Source: UBA993 sp964436815
GTDB taxonomy: Bacteria > Bacillota > Dethiobacteria > DTU022
Direction: 5' to 3'
Length of the DNA stretch: 38,665 bases
Assembly (NCBI GenBank): GCA_964436815.1
Contig: CAYTER010000018.1
Span: 1-38,665 of the forward strand
Part shown: in pieces, positions 1-7,633 of the stretch
Position numbering within the stretch: position 1 is the first letter of the stretch
Layout: the number at the start of each line of letters is the position of its first letter
Notes under the pieces: generated by a model
The model's input: the letters and a program-made list of their open reading frames with translations, nothing else
What the model was told of the DNA's origin: nothing
The model's database searches: none
Position numbers and translations under genes: made by a program

Positions 1-42
1 GGCCACCTGTTCACTAATGACAGACGCGGCAAGTTCCCGCAA
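1..42 (-). CDS. 5' end of an unidentified gene running off the window
   Basis: Only the first codons are present, so the product cannot be named. A TTG at 40-42 is preceded on the minus strand by GGAGG with 8-nt spacing, which is the best-supported start. An in-frame ATG at 55-57 is possible but lacks a ribosome binding site. From that ATG the peptide would begin MEVSDLRELAASV. The reading frame stays open to the window edge. It lies about 200 nt downstream of the creatininase-family gene on the same strand, with a hairpin between, so it may be a distal gene of that transcript or a separate unit. Confidence 0.4.
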   Translation of the reverse strand, partial: MRELAASVISEQVA

Positions 43-114
43 ATCAGACACCTCCATGTATTAGTTATTAAATACTCTGATCTGAATTTTTTAATCGCAA
101 GTTAGTCAAATAGT

Positions 115-154
115 GCTCAGCCGGTCCATCCAAGTTACGAATGGACCGCTGAGC
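115..154 (-). terminator. hairpin downstream of creatininase gene, possible terminator
   Basis: GCTCAG-C-CGGTCCAT (115-129) pairs with ATGGACCG-CTGAGC (141-154), giving 14 base pairs with one bulged C and an 11-nt loop. It lies about 100 nt past the stop of the creatininase-family gene. There is no clear U-tract on the minus strand, so it could be a transcript-end stabiliser rather than an intrinsic terminator. The rest of the 1-254 stretch shows no other gene. Confidence 0.45.
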
Positions 155-254
155 CCGAATAAAAGATTTCGTTTTGCTATGCGTATTTCATGTTGTAATG
201 GTTACTTCCAATATGCAACATCCGCTATTACGGTTCATGGAGCTTTCTCATATT

Positions 255-1226
255 TTACGGTGGGTACTGGAATGTATAGATATGTTTGCCGCCGTTAAGC
301 GGTCCCTTCAGCAGTTGGTCGATATCTTCCTGCGGTCTCTGGGTCATCTTGTCTGCTGCCGGCAGTTTACCCGGCGGGTAGTTGGTCAAAATATCGTCAT
401 GCAGTTTGACCAGGAAGTTTAAGAGCTCGGTCAGGCCCGCCGTAGCTTTATCGGCCGAGGCCAGGGTCGGCTGGCCGATTACACCTTCGGGGCAGGTGAT
501 CGCTTCCAAACCGCCGCCTAAACCAACCTGGCAGTGGCCGGGAATCGGGTGCTGATAAACGTCTCCGCCCTTATCGACATATTCTGACGCAAAACCCTCT
601 TTCGGGATATGGTCTTCCATGTATTCCATTTTGTTCATTTCGGGGAAAAGCGCCAGCGAATAAGAAGCTTCCGCTTCGTCGGCATGCCTGAACATGGTTT
701 CGAAGGGACCGCCGTGAGCCTTGTCTTTCAAGTGATCCTTAATAACGGTCGGCCAGTTAACAAAACTCAAAACGCAGGGCACCTGGTAGGTTTTGGCAAA
801 CTGGTGCAGCGCTGTAGGGATAACATACTCCTGGCCATGGCCGTTTAAGAAAATCTGCTTCCTGAAACCGCTGTTCCAAAAACCGGCAATCATTGCCCTG
901 ATGTAGGCCACAAAAGTATCTTCCGGAATAACCACTGTTCCGGGCATTCCTAAATGGTGCCAGGGGTGCGAGCCGTACCAGATTGGCTGGGCTACGGTAC
1001 AACCCCTTTCCTGGGCAACTGCTTCCGCCATCCTGGTAACCAAAAAGGTGTCTTCGCCAGAACACTGCCCACGGCCGTGGTTTTCGGTGCTGCCGATCGG
1101 AACCAGCAGGATGTCGTTTACTTTAAGTCTTTCTTCAACTTCTTTGCCGGTCATATTCTGCAGGTAAATACCCGATGCTTTGTCCATGTGGCCCGGGCTC
1201 GGGGGGAATTTCCAGTCTATCGACAT
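255..1226 (-). CDS. creatininase-family hydrolase, IolN-like (3-dehydro-scyllo-inosose hydrolase type)
   Basis: Encodes about 323 residues of the creatininase (creatinine amidohydrolase) fold, a metal-dependent cytosolic hydrolase family. The metal-binding N-terminal motif PIGSTENHG and the acidic GEDTFLVTRMAE segment are visible at about residues 38-66, followed by the conserved NGHGQEYVIP segment. Overall similarity, recalled from memory, is closest to the IolN-type 3-keto-inositol hydrolase of Thermotoga rather than true creatininase, but no inositol dehydrogenases are adjacent. The start was chosen at the ATG at 1224-1226 because AGGAGG lies 7 nt upstream. An ATG two codons earlier nearly abuts the Shine-Dalgarno, and the reading frame further upstream runs through a hairpin and the N gap. 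It is inferred to be the third gene of a sigma-54-driven cupin / U32-like / hydrolase operon whose first two genes lie in the gap. Confidence 0.85.
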   Translation of the reverse strand: MSIDWKFPPSPGHMDKASGIYLQNMTGKEVEERLKVNDILLVPIGSTENHGRGQCSGEDTFLVTRMAEAVAQERGCTVAQPIWYGSHPWHHLGMPGTVVIPEDTFVAYIRAMIAGFWNSGFRKQIFLNGHGQEYVIPTALHQFAKTYQVPCVLSFVNWPTVIKDHLKDKAHGGPFETMFRHADEAEASYSLALFPEMNKMEYMEDHIPKEGFASEYVDKGGDVYQHPIPGHCQVGLGGGLEAITCPEGVIGQPTLASADKATAGLTELLNFLVKLHDDILTNYPPGKLPAADKMTQRPQEDIDQLLKGPLNGGKHIYTFQYPP

Positions 1227-1244
1227 TGTCATACCTCCTATCTT

Positions 1245-1299
1245 TTTAGACTGGTGCGGGTGCAGCTCTCTGTCGGCTGCCCCGCACCGCTTGCTGTTA
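1245..1299. repeat. left 55-nt flank of the scaffold gap, identical to 10315-10369
   Basis: These 55 nt are identical to 10315-10369, and identity stops at the base just before (T at 1244 versus G at 10314). They are cut on the right by the N run. In the second copy this sequence is the 3' end of a 1,456-nt segment carrying the U32-like and cupin genes. Confidence 0.95.
1253..1288 (-). other. strong intercistronic RNA hairpin, copy 1
   Basis: GGTGCGGG-T-GCAGC (1253-1266) pairs with GCTGC-CCCGCACC (1276-1288). This gives 13 base pairs with one bulged T and a 9-nt loop. On the minus-strand transcript it sits just 5' of the Shine-Dalgarno of the creatininase-family gene and, by inference, 3' of a U32-like gene in the gap. 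No U-tract follows, so an mRNA processing or stability element is more likely than a terminator. Confidence 0.7.
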
Positions 1300-1399
1300 N
1301 NNNNNNNNNNNNNNNNNNNNNNNNNNNNNNNNNNNNNNNNNNNNNNNNNNNNNNNNNNNNNNNNNNNNNNNNNNNNNNNNNNNNNNNNNNNNNNNNNNN
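1300..1399. other. assembly gap of 100 Ns, likely a collapsed repeat (cupin + U32-like genes)
   Basis: Exactly 100 Ns, the usual placeholder for a gap of unknown length. Both flanks are 55-nt exact copies of the two ends of the 10315-11770 segment in matching orientation. The natural filling is a second copy of 10370-11715, about 1,346 nt, carrying a cupin gene and a U32-like gene on the minus strand. Reading frames drawn through the Ns are not genes. Confidence 0.85.
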
Positions 1400-1454
1400 T
1401 CATCTCTACACCTCCTTTTTACTGCGACCTTCCTATTACTCTATATTAGCAATT
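1400..1454. repeat. right 55-nt flank of the scaffold gap, identical to 11716-11770
   Basis: Identical to 11716-11770 over 55 nt, with identity ending at 1455 (A versus T). In the second copy this is the cupin start region. On the minus strand it contains the AGGAGGTG Shine-Dalgarno (1411-1418) and the start ATG complement at 1401-1403, so the 5' end of a cupin gene runs from here into the gap. Confidence 0.95.
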
Positions 1455-1463
1455 ATCATGCCA
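1448..1463 (-). promoter_or_regulatory. sigma-54 (-24/-12) promoter, perfect consensus
   Basis: On the minus strand the sequence reads TGGCATGATAATTGCT, matching every specified position of TGGCAYRNNNNTTGCW. The invariant GG and GC are 10 nt apart. It lies about 45 nt upstream of the cupin start that enters the N gap and is divergent from the sigma-54 activator gene at 1692. It very probably drives the cupin / U32-like / creatininase-family operon under that activator. No matching upstream activator palindrome was identified by eye. Confidence 0.85.
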
Positions 1464-1511
1464 CTTGACAGAAAACCAACTTGCTATTTTTACTGCGTTG
1501 ATTGCTGAACA

Positions 1512-1540
1512 GTGTTAAAAACTTAAATATATGCTATGAT
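1512..1540 (+). promoter_or_regulatory. possible extended -10 promoter for the activator gene
   Basis: An extended -10, TGC-TATGAT (1532-1540), has a weak -35 (GTGTTA, 1512-1517) 17 nt upstream. It would give a leader of about 145 nt before the TTG start at 1692. The match is modest. The remaining 1404-1691 stretch otherwise holds only the opposing sigma-54 promoter. Confidence 0.35.
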
Positions 1541-1691
1541 TAAACAGATCGAACGGTACCGCTGGCCTAAATAATTATTACTGCCAGTCTTTACTCGAAA
1601 TATAACATTCCAAGCACTGCAGACCAAATAAAAATCGATGCTAATATAGCCAGCAGCTTAATTTAATCCGCATTAAAAGGAGGGCAAAGAC

Positions 1692-3737
1692 TTGTCAAGA
1701 ATTGCAATAATCGCTCCTGATAAAGAATTGTCAGAGCTCTGCCGCTCCGTTACCGAAAACATGAAAACTGAAAGTCAAATTTCGATTTTTGTCGGACCGG
1801 CTTTCCAGGGTGTGGAAATTGCCAGGGAGCAGGTAAAAAAAGGCGTAGATATTATCATATCCCGTGGAGGGACATTTTCCTTAATTGAAAATGCCAACCT
1901 CGGGATTCCGGTAGTCGATATCGGCATCAGCTATCAGAATCTGCTCTTCAGCCTGTCTAAAGCCAAAGCATACGGCAGTACCGTGGCAATGATTGGTTAT
2001 AAAAATGTCTTCCAGTCGCTGAAGAAGATTGAAAAACACCTGGAAGAACTGACCAGCATTAAGATCATTGCCCGCAAAGTAAATAATGACGATGAAATCC
2101 TGGATGTAATGCGCCAGATATTTAACCGGGAAAAATGCGAAAACCTTGTTTTTATCGGCGGCAGCACTGTGGCAAGGACTGCGGCTGATATGGGCTGTGC
2201 TTCAGTGGCGTTGAAATCAAACGAAGAGAATATCATGCAAGCCCTGGAGGAAGCACAAAAAATCATCAACGCCACGCGGGCGGAAAAAGAGCGGGCCAAT
2301 ATGTTCAAGGCTATTTTGGATCACATTTCTGACGGAGTCATATCGATCGATGTCAACAATAAAATTACTGTTTTTAACAAAGCGGCACAAACGATGATGC
2401 GGGCAGATGAAAAAAACATCCTGGGCAAAGAGGTGACCGGTGCTATAGCCATGCCCCAAATCAGCAGGGTTGCGGAAAAAGGCAAACCTGAACTTGGGGT
2501 GGTGGAAGAGATGGGTGGCATTACCGTTGTAACCAACAGCACCCCGATCTATGTCGACAATCAGATTGTCGGAGCGGTCTCAACTTTTCAGGACGTAACC
2601 TACCTGCAACAGCTTGAACAACAGGTACGCCGCAAGTTATCCCGCCAGGGATTAATACCAAAATATAAATTTCAAAATATCATCGGCAAAAACCCCGGCA
2701 TGAAAAGCGCCGTCGAGCGGGCTAAAAAATTTGCCGCTACCGATTATACGATCCTGATTACTGCTGAAACCGGCAGTGGTAAAGAAATTTTCGCGCACAG
2801 CATTCACAGTGTCAGCCGGAGGAGTAAAGGGCCCTTCGTGACCATTAACTGCGCTTCACTGCCTGAAAGCCTGCTGGAGGCTGAACTGTTTGGTTATTCA
2901 GAAGGAGCGTTTACCGGAGCAGCCAAAGGCGGGCGAGCCGGTTTATTTGAGCAGGCCCATGGCGGAACTATTTTTCTTGATGAAGTAGGTGAAATTTCAG
3001 GACGGCTGCAGATTCTCTTCTTACGGGTATTGCAGGAGAAAGAAATCCGCCGGATCGGTGACAGCAAAATTATCCCGGTCGATGTCAGGATCATATCCGC
3101 ATCAAACCGCCGTTTGAAAGAGTTAGTTAACCAGGGTGGTTTCCGCGAAGATCTTTATTACCGCTTAAATGTCCTTAATCTTAATATCCCGCCGCTGCGT
3201 GAGAGAAGAGAAGACATTCCGCTTTTAATCAGCCATTTTCTCAGCATGTACCCGTCGGCTGTCAACCGGGAAACTACGGTTGAACCGGAAGCGGTTAAAA
3301 TGCTTCAACAGTATAATTGGCCGGGCAATGTCCGTCAACTGGAAAATATCATTCAACGCTTGATGGTCATCGCTGAAGATGATTCACAGATTTCCGTTTT
3401 CGATGTTACCCAGGCTTTGGAAGGAGAATTATCTGATCAGCTGAAAGCTGCTGCCGGCAGGAGAGAAGATCATTTTGCGCCTGATGATTACGGGACTATT
3501 GATGAACAAAAAAATATTCATCAGAATGGAGAAAGTGAACCGGATCTGTTTGCAGATCAAAAAAGCGAAGGGCTGCTTTCGGATATTGAGGCTGAAACCA
3601 TTCTAAAAGTTTTAAGGAATGTAAACGGTAACCGCCAGGAAGCTGCCAGGATCTTAGGCATCAGCAGCACGACCTTGTGGCGCCGTCTGAAGAAAATAGA
3701 CTATAGGCTGGATCAGCCCCGGAATTTTTTTAATTAA
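1692..3737 (+). CDS. PrpR-type sigma-54-dependent transcriptional activator
   Basis: A cytosolic enhancer-binding protein of 681 residues. Residues 1 to about 185 resemble the PrpR_N effector-sensing domain. Residues about 205-315 form a PAS domain. Residues about 330-565 are the AAA+ sigma-54-contact ATPase, with Walker A ETGSGKE near 358-365, the sigma-54-binding GAFTGA loop near 405-410 and Walker B GGTIFLDE near 424-431. The C-terminus (about 640-675) is a Fis-type helix-turn-helix containing NRQEAARILGIS. The Walker A reads AETGSGKE where most family members have GESGTGKE. The start is TTG, supported by AGGAGG 8 nt upstream. It is transcribed away from a perfect sigma-54 promoter at 1448-1463 and lies between two operons carrying such promoters, so it is the obvious local regulator. 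PrpR_N domains sense small carboxylates or related ligands. The ligand here is unknown. Confidence 0.95.
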   Translation: MSRIAIIAPDKELSELCRSVTENMKTESQISIFVGPAFQGVEIAREQVKKGVDIIISRGGTFSLIENANLGIPVVDIGISYQNLLFSLSKAKAYGSTVAMIGYKNVFQSLKKIEKHLEELTSIKIIARKVNNDDEILDVMRQIFNREKCENLVFIGGSTVARTAADMGCASVALKSNEENIMQALEEAQKIINATRAEKERANMFKAILDHISDGVISIDVNNKITVFNKAAQTMMRADEKNILGKEVTGAIAMPQISRVAEKGKPELGVVEEMGGITVVTNSTPIYVDNQIVGAVSTFQDVTYLQQLEQQVRRKLSRQGLIPKYKFQNIIGKNPGMKSAVERAKKFAATDYTILITAETGSGKEIFAHSIHSVSRRSKGPFVTINCASLPESLLEAELFGYSEGAFTGAAKGGRAGLFEQAHGGTIFLDEVGEISGRLQILFLRVLQEKEIRRIGDSKIIPVDVRIISASNRRLKELVNQGGFREDLYYRLNVLNLNIPPLRERREDIPLLISHFLSMYPSAVNRETTVEPEAVKMLQQYNWPGNVRQLENIIQRLMVIAEDDSQISVFDVTQALEGELSDQLKAAAGRREDHFAPDDYGTIDEQKNIHQNGESEPDLFADQKSEGLLSDIEAETILKVLRNVNGNRQEAARILGISSTTLWRRLKKIDYRLDQPRNFFN

Positions 3738-3750
3738 AACGCAAATATAG

Positions 3751-3795
3751 TAATCGAGTTTTACCCTCCCATCAGGAAAGGATAAAACTCGATTA
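3751..3795. terminator. 13-bp hairpin between convergent genes, overlapping the MoaD-like stop codon
   Basis: TAATCGAGTTTTA (3751-3763) is a perfect inverted match of TAAAACTCGATTA (3783-3795), with a 19-nt loop. It separates the activator (+) from the MoaD/ThiS-like gene (-). The distal arm includes the TAA stop of the latter at 3761-3763, and the proximal arm lies inside its last codons. It is A/T-rich without a clear U-tract. It probably acts as a shared transcription end for both directions. Confidence 0.55.
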
Positions 3796-4006
3796 TGTCA
3801 TCAGCATTAATTTCTTTGTATTCCGGTTCAAACACCGTTCGGCCATTGACAATGATCAACCCGACACTTTGAAGATCAAGATCAAGCAAGCGCATTAGAT
3901 CAGCCACATTAACTGCCTGGAAGTGATCCAGGTTCAGCTTTTCGGCAGAGCTGCCCGGCTGACCGTCTTTGCAGACGCCGCGATGGATAATGACCTTACC
4001 ACGCAT
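3761..4006 (-). CDS. MoaD/ThiS-family sulfur-carrier-like protein
   Basis: Encodes about 81 residues with a beta-grasp pattern and the diagnostic C-terminal di-glycine (FYPFLMGG). That tail is adenylated and thiocarboxylated in MoaD/ThiS proteins that donate sulfur to molybdopterin or thiazole. It directly follows the AOR gene (31-nt gap), a frequent association that suggests a role in making the tungstopterin cofactor. The open frame extends upstream into the AOR 3' end, but ATG 4004-4006 (MRGKVIIHRG) gives the usual family length. A GGGG stretch lies 8 nt upstream. The longer form would carry an unsupported CQHC segment. Confidence 0.8.
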   Translation of the reverse strand: MRGKVIIHRGVCKDGQPGSSAEKLNLDHFQAVNVADLMRLLDLDLQSVGLIIVNGRTVFEPEYKEINADDIIEFYPFLMGG

Positions 4007-4037
4007 CTGTTTCGCCCCACAATGCTGACATATTCGG

Positions 4038-5744
4038 CTAAAACTTAAGCCCGTCGATCTCCTCCTGGGGAACATCGAAAACAGCATTGTGCGGAGGCAG
4101 TTTTTCTTTATAGAAAAATTCAGGTAAGCGCCTCTCCGTTAAGCCCGCTTTTTGGTTAAAGGCCTCTTCAAGGCGCAGAGTTTCCCGCGCTATTTCATAA
4201 ATATCTTCTTTCTTCAGTTTCAACCCGTGCAGACTATTAGCAAGATCAGCAACCAGATCCAGGTCTCCGAAAACGGGAGTCCGGGCAAAGAGGCACATCC
4301 CAAGAAAATCAACGATAACAGAATCTACCTGCAGGGCCAGCGATAGCTCTACCTGGTTTTCTTTTCCCAGCGGATCTACCTTATCCCTGGCGCCCAGGGC
4401 ATTACCCGCAGTATGATCGCCACCCATCGGTGAGGTTATATAAGTAACCCCGTTTCCTTTCAATCCACGCGGATCATAGGCCGGCAAGGCCTGGTTGCGG
4501 CCAACCGGTATTCTCCTGGTACCAAATGTTTTACCGGTAATTGTTGCGCCACTGCCAACGATTTTTCCGAGAGGGGTGCCCGCGGCAACCTCATCTAAAA
4601 CCTTAGCTGCACCGGCCGCATCGCCAAACTCAAGGTAGCCGACATCCATTAAGATACCTAAAACAGCTCCGGTTTCAATAGTGTCCAAACCGTAGTCATT
4701 GCATAGTTTATTGAGCAGGGCTACATCATCAAGATTGTCAATACCGCAGTTGGAACCAAGGAGAACTATAGTTTCATATTGCAGTGTCGATACGATCGGC
4801 TCGCCTTTGGCATCAGTGTAAACATTACCACAGCTGATCAGGCAGCCGAGCATGCAGGGAGCGGAAATTTTGCCCTGCCCCTTGCGTTCAACAATTGTAT
4901 CATGGAGTTTTTCCCCGGACAGGTTTTCAATCTGATCATAACTACCCTGTCTGAAATTGTAGGTGGGCAAAGCCCCCATTGAATTTACCGCGTTGACAAT
5001 AGCGGCAGTGCCGTATTGCTTGCGGTTTTCCAGCCTGGGATCTTCAAGCATCAGCTGATTAAATTTCTTGCGTTGCTCTTTGAGTTTTGCTTCATCAGCC
5101 ACAGTCGGTTTGAGATCGCGATTATCAGTTACGACAACCGCTTTAAGCTTCTTTGAACCCATCACGGCGCCCAGACCGCCACGGGCCATAGCCCGGGCGT
5201 GGCCAAAGGGGTCAACGGCCATAATTGACGCAGCCGGAAGTTTCTGTTCTCCGGCCTGGCCGATGCAAATCACACCAGCTTTATTGCCATAGGTTTTCTG
5301 AAGAGCCTGGAAGGTCTTAAACACACTGGCATTTTCAAGCTCCCCGGCATCTTTTAAGGTAACGTTTTCTCCGTCGATGACCACAAGTTTTAATTCATCC
5401 GAGGCCGGCAGCCCCTCAAAGATCAGAGCCCGGATGCCGGAGCGGGCCAGCAGGTTACAGAATATCCCCCCGCTGTTACTTTCCTTGATCCCCCCGGTCA
5501 GGGGACTCTTGGCGCCCGCTGAAAGCCGTGCCGAGCTGCTGATACCGCTACCGGTCAGCAGTCCGGTGGCAAAAATCAGCTTGTTGTCTTCACCGATCGG
5601 ATCACAAACCGGATCAACCTCATCATAAAGAATCGCTGAGGTTAAAGCCCGGCCACCTTTATGCAAATAGGCTTTTTTCAGTTCATCTTTCCTAATGGAT
5701 CCATCTTTTAGATTAACCCTTACAACCTGGTTCAAAAGGACCAA
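4038..5744 (-). CDS. tungsten-type aldehyde:ferredoxin oxidoreductase (AOR)
   Basis: A 568-residue AOR-family protein, slightly shorter than the usual 580-620. The family oxidises aldehydes to carboxylates (or the reverse) with a bis-tungstopterin and one [4Fe-4S] cluster, using ferredoxin. Visible landmarks are the N-terminal pterin-binding domain with SGISSSARLSAG and ARGGLGAVMGSKKLKA (about residue 185), the cluster cysteines CMLGCLISC (about 300), and the conserved LCNDYGLDTIETG segment that supplies the fourth cysteine. The C-terminal region carries SPMGGDHTAGNA. The neighbouring MoaD-like gene downstream and the ferredoxin in the same operon supply cofactor and electron-partner context. 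The specific aldehyde is not shown by the sequence. Confidence 0.93.
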   Translation of the reverse strand: MVLLNQVVRVNLKDGSIRKDELKKAYLHKGGRALTSAILYDEVDPVCDPIGEDNKLIFATGLLTGSGISSSARLSAGAKSPLTGGIKESNSGGIFCNLLARSGIRALIFEGLPASDELKLVVIDGENVTLKDAGELENASVFKTFQALQKTYGNKAGVICIGQAGEQKLPAASIMAVDPFGHARAMARGGLGAVMGSKKLKAVVVTDNRDLKPTVADEAKLKEQRKKFNQLMLEDPRLENRKQYGTAAIVNAVNSMGALPTYNFRQGSYDQIENLSGEKLHDTIVERKGQGKISAPCMLGCLISCGNVYTDAKGEPIVSTLQYETIVLLGSNCGIDNLDDVALLNKLCNDYGLDTIETGAVLGILMDVGYLEFGDAAGAAKVLDEVAAGTPLGKIVGSGATITGKTFGTRRIPVGRNQALPAYDPRGLKGNGVTYITSPMGGDHTAGNALGARDKVDPLGKENQVELSLALQVDSVIVDFLGMCLFARTPVFGDLDLVADLANSLHGLKLKKEDIYEIARETLRLEEAFNQKAGLTERRLPEFFYKEKLPPHNAVFDVPQEEIDGLKF

Positions 5745-5768
5745 CTCCTGTCGTTGTATTTCTTTTTC

Positions 5769-6803
5769 TTAACCGGTAATACTTTTTACTTTATCCCAAG
5801 TTTCGCGGGAAACCTTTACCCCTTCCCGCCTGTTCTTTTCTTCATTAAGATATTCAATTTCCCCGGCCAGAAAAAGCTCTGTAATGCCCTCCGCTTTGGG
5901 ACTGTTTTTAATCTTCCATTTAAGCTCTTCAACTCGATCAAGATAGATTTCGTAATCAATCATGCTCTCAATTTTAAAAGCCAGCAGAAAATTGCCGGAG
6001 CAAAGCGAACTGCTCATATCATCAAGGGAGCAGACACCATCGCAGTTTTGGCTCCCGGTAATTATACCGGCAATGATGTCAATCATTAAAGCCATGCCGT
6101 AACCTTTGGGGCCGCCGACCGGGGAAAGAGTTCCCAGAAGGGCTTTAGCCGGATCAGTAGTATCTTTACCTTCCGCATCTTTAGCCCAGCCGATCGGAAT
6201 CGGCTGCTTCTGCTTATCGTAAATCCTGATTTTACCGCGAGCCACATTGGTTGTAGCCATATCAAGCAGGATTGGCCGCTCTTTGGCCGGTACCGCAACA
6301 GCGAAGGGATTGGTGCCGAAGAGCGCCTCCACTCCACCAAAGGGAGCCATCGCCGGATTGGTATTGGCAGAAATAAAACCCAGCATTTTTTCAGCTGCCG
6401 CCATCTCCGGATAGTAGCCGGCAATGCCGATGTGATTAGTATTTCTGACTCCCACGCCGCAGAGCCCTTTATCTTTAGCTTTTTCAATGGCCAGGGTCAT
6501 TGCCTTGTAAGCTACAACCTGACCCAAACCGTTGTCGGCGTCGACTAAAAGCACGCTGTCCGCTTTCTGCTCTATTTTCAGGGCCGGGTTGGGATTGATC
6601 AATCCCCGGTTCATTCTTTCGACATAATGATCCAGCCTGGAAATACCGTGCGAGGAAACTCCTCTTAAGTCCGCTTTAACCGTTGTATCGATCAGAATAT
6701 CCGCATCTTCTTTACTGAGGGTGGTCTTATCCAGGACAGCCCGGCAATAACTCCTCAGTTCTTCTTCCCTGAGCAATAGCTCTTCGCTCACGAAGAACAC
6801 CAA
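5769..6803 (-). CDS. Ldh2/malate-dehydrogenase-family NAD(P)-dependent 2-hydroxyacid dehydrogenase
   Basis: A 344-residue member of the Ldh2/MDG2 (COG2055) family, distinct from classical Rossmann dehydrogenases. It includes malate, ureidoglycolate, sulfolactate and 2,3-diketogulonate reductases. Diagnostic segments are GVSSHGISRLDHYVERM (about 48-64), NTNHIGIAGYYPEMAA with the catalytic His (about 126-141) and FGTNPFAVAVPA (about 165-176). The canonical GGPKGYGMALMIDI segment lies near 228-241. The annotated TTG start at 6801-6803 has only a weak Shine-Dalgarno, and a nearby in-frame GTG is an alternative, so the first few residues are uncertain. It lies between the CoA-transferase pair and AOR in one minus-strand operon, suggesting oxidation or reduction of a 2-hydroxy or 2-keto acid intermediate. 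Confidence 0.9.
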   Translation of the reverse strand: MVFFVSEELLLREEELRSYCRAVLDKTTLSKEDADILIDTTVKADLRGVSSHGISRLDHYVERMNRGLINPNPALKIEQKADSVLLVDADNGLGQVVAYKAMTLAIEKAKDKGLCGVGVRNTNHIGIAGYYPEMAAAEKMLGFISANTNPAMAPFGGVEALFGTNPFAVAVPAKERPILLDMATTNVARGKIRIYDKQKQPIPIGWAKDAEGKDTTDPAKALLGTLSPVGGPKGYGMALMIDIIAGIITGSQNCDGVCSLDDMSSSLCSGNFLLAFKIESMIDYEIYLDRVEELKWKIKNSPKAEGITELFLAGEIEYLNEEKNRREGVKVSRETWDKVKSITG

Positions 6804-6852
6804 CTTTCTATCGCTTATTGAAGCTTATTATTCTTCTGTAAAATAGCTGCCT

Positions 6853-7620
6853 TTACTTAATATAGATCCTTGCGGGATCAATAACTTCTCTTAACAGTTC
6901 AATTTGTTCTCCAGTGGGCGGCAGTGTCTCCTCAACCCGATCAATGATCAGCTCAAAGCCTGTATGCTCCACTACATCTTCAATCTTTACTCCCGGATGG
7001 ACCGACAGCAGTTTCATACCCTTGGTCTCTTCGTCAAACCCCAAGATCGCTTTGTCGGTAATGATTTTTGAAGGTCCCCCGCCTATCAGACCGGCATCAG
7101 CGCGAGTAGTTCCGCCACCAAGAAAACCGCTGGAGGTGTTGTAGGAAACTTTTTCCGGGAATTTCCGTTTTTCATGGGGCATAATCACCAGGATCTTTTT
7201 CGATAACGAAGCGATATCATTGGCTCCGCCGCTGCCCGTAAAATGGCGAAATCCTCCATCAGGACGGTCAATCATGGTCGAGTTAAGGTTGCCGTACTTG
7301 TCAATCTCCAGGCCGCCGATAAAACCGACGTCAACCAGGCCGCGGTGCAGGAAACCACCCATGGTTCCCATCGTATTGGTAAAGTATCTTGACTTGTACC
7401 AGATCCGCGGATCGGCAATACCGACAGACGGTTCTTTTGGCTCCGGATCGATAACCCCGATTTCAAGAATCATCGTCAGGTTGGGGGCATGAGTCATCTG
7501 CGCCAATATTGAGGCAACCTGCGGCAGCCCCAGGCCTACCAGGACGTTTTGGTTATCCTGCAGCTCTCTCGATCCGGCTACGGCCATCAGCTCTCGCATG
7601 GAATAATAGTCATTTTTCAC
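6853..7620 (-). CDS. CoA-transferase family I, beta subunit (glutaconate CoA-transferase B-like)
   Basis: About 255 residues of the COG2057 type, the catalytic half of heterodimeric family I CoA transferases. The likely catalytic Glu lies in MILEIGVIDPEP near residue 54. GLGLPQVAS, the GSGGANDIASL loop and the HPGVKIEDVVEHTGF tail are typical of GctB-like proteins. The start was set at GTG 7618-7620 because AGGAGG lies 9 nt upstream. The in-frame ATG three codons earlier touches the Shine-Dalgarno. It follows the alpha subunit by 13 nt, so the two are translated as a pair. The family moves CoA between short dicarboxylates or acids, and the acid here is unknown. Confidence 0.9.
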   Translation of the reverse strand: MKNDYYSMRELMAVAGSRELQDNQNVLVGLGLPQVASILAQMTHAPNLTMILEIGVIDPEPKEPSVGIADPRIWYKSRYFTNTMGTMGGFLHRGLVDVGFIGGLEIDKYGNLNSTMIDRPDGGFRHFTGSGGANDIASLSKKILVIMPHEKRKFPEKVSYNTSSGFLGGGTTRADAGLIGGGPSKIITDKAILGFDEETKGMKLLSVHPGVKIEDVVEHTGFELIIDRVEETLPPTGEQIELLREVIDPARIYIK

Positions 7621-7633
7621 TGGGCACATCCTC

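Noticed and set aside
255..1403. Long open frame extending the creatininase-family gene through the N gap
   Set aside because: The N-terminal part is translated Ns and a hairpin. The AGGAGG site at about 1233-1238 and ATG 1224-1226 mark the real start.
954..1508. Plus-strand open frame through the gap
   Set aside because: It is opposite the creatininase-family gene, contains translated Ns and has no family features.
6086..6487. Open frame of 133 codons inside the Ldh2-family gene
   Set aside because: It is a shadow in another frame on the same strand. The overlapping protein has clear family motifs.
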